From positions 1 to 8,380 of the forward strand of contig SXMI01000195.1 of NCBI GenBank assembly GCA_005777415.1: DNA of 8,380 nucleotides, read 5' to 3'. Below the pieces are notes generated by a model, which ran no database searches, was not told the DNA's origin, and was given only the letters and a program-made list of their open reading frames with translations. Each line of letters begins with the position of its first letter. Within the stretch, counting starts at the first letter, position 1. Below, in pieces: positions 5,735-8,380 of the stretch. Source of the stretch: Actinomycetota bacterium. Lineage in GTDB: Bacteria > Actinomycetota > Acidimicrobiia > Acidimicrobiales > Microtrichaceae. A program made the translations under genes and the position numbers.

Positions 5735-7270
5735 GTGGGCCGCAGCCGACAGGTGACGACGCTCGACACCGCCGGGCTCGACGCCCGACTGCGGCCCCGC
5801 GACGACCAGCTCGTCCTCGAGGTGGCCGATCCCGCTCGCAGCGCCGGGACCGGAACCAGGGACGCCCGCGGCGTACGCGTCTTCTCGGGGGCGGAGGGCC
5901 CGTTCCGTTCGTACGAACGCCGGGTGAGCTGGGAGCCGGAAGGTGATCGACACCGCGTCGAGGAGTCCGCCACCTGGCAGCTGGCGTTCCCCTACTGGCG
6001 GCGGCTGTACGAGCCGCTGGTCCGCCGCAGCGTGCTCCGACCGCTCACCCGCGGCGCCCGGGCGTGGTGGCTGTTCCCCGACCGGCTGTCACCCGAGCAG
6101 TCGACCGTGGTCGCCGCCATGGCGTTGTTCAACGTCGTCGGCGGGATCATCTTCGGGATGCTCACCCAGGTCACGACCTTCGTGAGCGCCGACCTGGGCG
6201 ACGGCTCGGCGAGCCAGCAGACCACGATCTTCGCGGTCGTGCGGATCGGCACGGTGCTGACGTTCGTGGCCCTGGCGCTGACCGACCGGCTCGGGCGACG
6301 ACGGATCGCCCTCTGGTGCTGCTGGATCGCCGCCGTCGCCACGTTCCTCACCGCCCTGGCCCCGTCGCTCGCCGCCTTCACGGTCCTGCAGCTCGTCGCC
6401 CGCAACGTGTCGATCGCCGCCCTGATCGCGATCGACACGATCGTCGTCGAGGAGCTGCCACCGGGGTCCCGGGCCATGGCCGTCGGCCTGGGCACCCTCG
6501 CGTACGGTCTGGGCGCCGGGGCGCCGGTCCTGTCGCTCCCGCTCGCCGACCTCGGGCCGGGTGGCTGGCGACTCGTCCTCGCCGTCGGCGTCGTCGCCTT
6601 CCCGCTCATCGCCAGCGGCGCCCGGCACCTCCCCGAGAGCTCACGGTTCCGGGCCGAACTGGCGGACCGCGACGAGGCGCCCCGCCGTCGGATCCGCGGG
6701 ACCCGGTTCGCGCTCCTGGCCACCCTGTTCGTGCTGGTCAACGTCTTCGTGGCGCCGGCCTCGCAACTGCAGAACGACTACCTGCGCACCGAGCGCGGGT
6801 TCAGCGGGCTCACCATCACCATCCTGATCCTGGTGACGAGCGTGCCGGGAGCGCTCGGGGTCATGGCCGGCGGACGGCTCGCCGACACCCGCAGCCGGCG
6901 CTGGACGGTGGTGCCGGGCCTGCTCGCCACCGCCGTGTTCGGTTCGGTCTTCTACTGGCTGGCCGGGCCGTCCATGTGGCTCAGCGCGCTGCTCGCATCG
7001 GTGCTCGGCGCCCTCACCATCGCCCCCCTCGGGGTGCTCGGGGCGGAGCTGTTCCCGACCGGTCGGCGCGGGGGCGCCCGGGGGGCGCTCAACGTGGTCG
7101 CGGTGGCCGGATCGGTCTCGGGCCTGCTGCTGGCGGGGGCGCTCACCGACCGCTGGGGGTTCGGTCCGGCGTTCAGCCTGCTGGCGCTCGGCCCGCTGCT
7201 GGCCGCGGCCTGCGCCCTGTGGATCCCCGAGACGAGCGGTCAGACCCTCGAGGAGCTGAACGAACCCTGA
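5735..7270 (+). CDS. MFS transporter of sugar-porter type with long N-terminal extension
   Basis: 511-residue major facilitator. Twelve hydrophobic segments are readable at about 124-149, 163-182, 190-208, 211-236, 247-270, 277-296, 325-345, 358-380, 391-411, 414-436, 450-471 and 477-496. Signatures of the sugar-porter/metabolite branch: LTDRLGRRR (182-190, motif A between helices 2 and 3), LPESSRF after helix 6 (299-305), AELFPTGRRGGARG (437-450) between helices 10 and 11, and PETSGQTLEEL after helix 12 (498-508). It should move a small solute across the cytoplasmic membrane, probably with protons; the substrate (sugar, aromatic acid, other) is not readable. Unusual is a hydrophilic stretch of about 120 residues before helix 1, with strand-like and Arg-rich parts and the patch WQLAFPYWRRLYEPLVRR (81-98). 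The GTG at 5735 was chosen for the GGGGGG just before it; a GTG at 5753 in frame is possible. It diverges from murA (43 bp) and ends 10 bp from the convergent J-domain gene. Confidence 0.88.
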   Translation: MGRSRQVTTLDTAGLDARLRPRDDQLVLEVADPARSAGTGTRDARGVRVFSGAEGPFRSYERRVSWEPEGDRHRVEESATWQLAFPYWRRLYEPLVRRSVLRPLTRGARAWWLFPDRLSPEQSTVVAAMALFNVVGGIIFGMLTQVTTFVSADLGDGSASQQTTIFAVVRIGTVLTFVALALTDRLGRRRIALWCCWIAAVATFLTALAPSLAAFTVLQLVARNVSIAALIAIDTIVVEELPPGSRAMAVGLGTLAYGLGAGAPVLSLPLADLGPGGWRLVLAVGVVAFPLIASGARHLPESSRFRAELADRDEAPRRRIRGTRFALLATLFVLVNVFVAPASQLQNDYLRTERGFSGLTITILILVTSVPGALGVMAGGRLADTRSRRWTVVPGLLATAVFGSVFYWLAGPSMWLSALLASVLGALTIAPLGVLGAELFPTGRRGGARGALNVVAVAGSVSGLLLAGALTDRWGFGPAFSLLALGPLLAAACALWIPETSGQTLEELNEP

Positions 7271-7280
7271 GCCCGGCCGG

Positions 7281-7991
7281 TCAGCTCGAGGCGAGCAGGA
7301 TGCGCCGGGCCTCGGCCAGCTCGGAGATCCGCTCCGCCGCCCGGTCGTCACGGGCCCCGTGGTCGGGGTGCGCATCCCGCAACCGGCTGCGGAACGCCTG
7401 CTGCACATCCCGACGGCTCGGCACCCGACCGCCACCGCTGCGGAGGTCGAGCACGCCGAGCGCCCAGGCGACCGGATCCCGCAGCGCCTCGACCGACAGG
7501 CCGCTCGAGCGACCCGACAGGTGGGCGACGAGCGCCGGGCCGGGACCCGCACCCCAGCCGAGCCCGACGCGCACGGCGTCGAGCACCGAGCGTCGCACCG
7601 ACGGGACGGACCTGCCGGCGGCGTAGATCGCGCACAGGACGTGCTGGGCCGGGGTCCCGCGGTCGTCCTCGAGGTCGAAGCGCAGCGCCCCCGAGTCGTC
7701 GGCGACCAGGCGGTGCGTGCACGGCTGGAGGCCCACCCGGTCGACCTGCAGGCGGTGGCGCAACCGGGGCTGGGAGACCCGACGTCCCCGCTCCAGGTCG
7801 ACGAGCAGCCGCCGGGCCTCGGCGTCGAAGTCCTCGTCGAGTTCCGGACCGAACGCCGCGGCGATCCCGGCGAGCAGGATCCCGCCGTAGCCCGGGGCCG
7901 GGTCCGTGGGGAGGTCGAGGGACCCGAGTGCCACCCTCCGGGTGGGCGCGACGGGCCGGGAGTGGAACGCCTCCATCGCAGCGAGCAGCAC
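7281..7991 (-). CDS. Uncharacterised protein with C-terminal J-domain (DnaJ-like)
   Basis: 236 residues from the GTG at 7991. The C-terminal 45 residues look like a J-domain core: a helix RRDVQQAFRSRLRDA (193-207), the HPD tripeptide (208-210) required to stimulate Hsp70/DnaK ATPase, a short acidic loop, and a final helix AAERISELAEARRILLA (217-233). The J-domain is at the C-terminus, unlike canonical DnaJ, and there is no Gly/Phe region or zinc-finger domain. Residues 1-190 match no family I recognise; they include GYGGILLAGIAAAFGPELD (35-53) and a moderately hydrophobic middle, with no clear signal peptide or membrane helix. The start is uncertain: GTG 7991 lies 5 nt after TACCCT (leaderless layout), ATG 7976 would give 231 residues; neither has a Shine-Dalgarno. 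It lies 55 bp downstream of another uncharacterised gene on the same strand and is probably linked to it. Predicted role: a specialised DnaK co-chaperone with an unknown client. Confidence 0.78.
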   Translation of the reverse strand: MLLAAMEAFHSRPVAPTRRVALGSLDLPTDPAPGYGGILLAGIAAAFGPELDEDFDAEARRLLVDLERGRRVSQPRLRHRLQVDRVGLQPCTHRLVADDSGALRFDLEDDRGTPAQHVLCAIYAAGRSVPSVRRSVLDAVRVGLGWGAGPGPALVAHLSGRSSGLSVEALRDPVAWALGVLDLRSGGGRVPSRRDVQQAFRSRLRDAHPDHGARDDRAAERISELAEARRILLASS

Positions 7992-7996
7992 GCCGC

Positions 7997-8002
7997 AGGG
8001 TA
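7997..8002 (-). promoter_or_regulatory. Possible -10 element (TACCCT) of the J-domain gene
   Basis: Minus-strand TACCCT (TANNNT) ends 5 nt before the GTG at 7991. No -35 with correct spacing is seen. If real it fixes the start at 7991 and gives a leaderless message. Confidence 0.3.
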
Positions 8003-8046
8003 CCGTCGCCGCCCGCCCGGCTCCCGGTCGACCCGACGGCCCGCGC

Positions 8047-8379
8047 TCAGACGTACCCGTCGAGCACGTCGCGGAGTTCGGTCGCCAGCTCCGCGATCCC
8101 GTCGTCGTCGGCGGCCTCGGCCCCCTCGGCGTGCAGCTCGTCGACCAACTCGTCGACCAGCGCCACGAACGACCGCCAGTCCACCGAGGAGAACCCGAAC
8201 GGCGGCGCCATCCTGGCCACGTCGGCACCGGCCTCATCCAGGGCCACGACCGCCTTGGCGTCGTGGGGGTCCCTCGCCAGACTCCTCGCCGCGGCGTGGA
8301 GCCGGTCGAGCACCCGGTGCACGGCGATGCCGTCGTCGGCGGAGATCACCTCGTCGGAGTCGTCGGGGTCGGGCAGCGC
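8047..8379 (-). CDS. Uncharacterised acidic protein, N-terminus probably beyond window edge
   Basis: The frame is open from the TGA at 8047-8049 to the right edge, 110 visible residues. The product is rich in Asp, Glu and Ala, with helix-like stretches such as HRVLDRLHAAARSLA and VDELVDELHAEGAEAADDDG, and a short conserved-looking centre MAPPFGFSSVDWRSF. There is no Cys, no signal peptide and no membrane segment. I do not recognise a family. A GTG at 8349 could start a 100-residue protein, but it has neither a Shine-Dalgarno nor a TANNNT hexamer before it and coding-like sequence continues upstream, so a start outside the window is more likely. It precedes the J-domain gene on the same strand by 55 bp, suggesting a functional or at least transcriptional link. 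Treated as coding because of the amino-acid pattern, and because the opposite-strand frames are arginine/proline-rich. Confidence 0.65.
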   Translation of the reverse strand, partial: ALPDPDDSDEVISADDGIAVHRVLDRLHAAARSLARDPHDAKAVVALDEAGADVARMAPPFGFSSVDWRSFVALVDELVDELHAEGAEAADDDGIAELATELRDVLDGYV

Positions 8380-8380
8380 C

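Noticed and set aside
6064..7626. Open plus-strand frame of 520 codons within the transporter and J-domain genes
   Set aside because: Arg/Gly-rich shadow; the overlapping transporter frame has twelve clear membrane helices and family signatures.

Overview
The window is a very GC-rich, gene-dense stretch of bacterial chromosome. Codon use is strongly G/C-biased at third positions, GTG and TTG starts are frequent, spacers are short, and the glycogen phosphorylase is of the actinobacterial type. A high-GC actinobacterium is most likely, possibly an Acidimicrobiia-like lineage; this placement is an inference from style, because no rRNA or other marker lies here. I see no tRNA, rRNA, insertion sequence, CRISPR array or phage gene.

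Layout. (1) 3-893 (+) is the C-terminal third of an alpha-glucan/glycogen phosphorylase cut by the left edge. (2) 919-1767 and 1779-2549 (-) are an enoyl-CoA hydratase and, just upstream in the same unit, a small soluble Ser/Thr protein kinase. (3) 2637-3116 (+) is a Fur/Zur-family metalloregulator, divergent from the kinase across 87 bp. (4) 3133-5691 (-) is a compact unit murA - Nfu-type iron-sulfur scaffold - MeaB-type GTPase: peptidoglycan precursor synthesis, Fe-S delivery, and a chaperone for a B12-dependent mutase that is not in the window. (5) 5735-7270 (+) is a 12-helix MFS transporter of sugar-porter type with a long N-terminal extension, divergent from murA. (6) 7281-7991 and 8047-8379 (-) are a protein ending in a J-domain and an uncharacterised acidic protein that runs off the right edge.

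Genes meet tail to tail with gaps of only 25, 16 and 10 bp, and no T-tailed terminator is visible in any of them. Start signals fall into two groups. The kinase, the Fur protein and possibly the hydratase and the J-domain protein have a TANNNT hexamer 5-8 nt before the start codon, as in leaderless transcripts. murA and nfu share an AGGTGG-N7-GTG ribosome-binding layout.

I do not see a clear new multi-gene system; most genes are ordinary housekeeping functions. The points most worth checking are the MurA active-site Cys-to-Asp change (predicted fosfomycin insensitivity), the leaderless promoter pattern, the altered G4 motif of the MeaB-like GTPase, the shortened non-RD kinase, the N-terminal extension of the transporter, and the uncharacterised J-domain gene pair.
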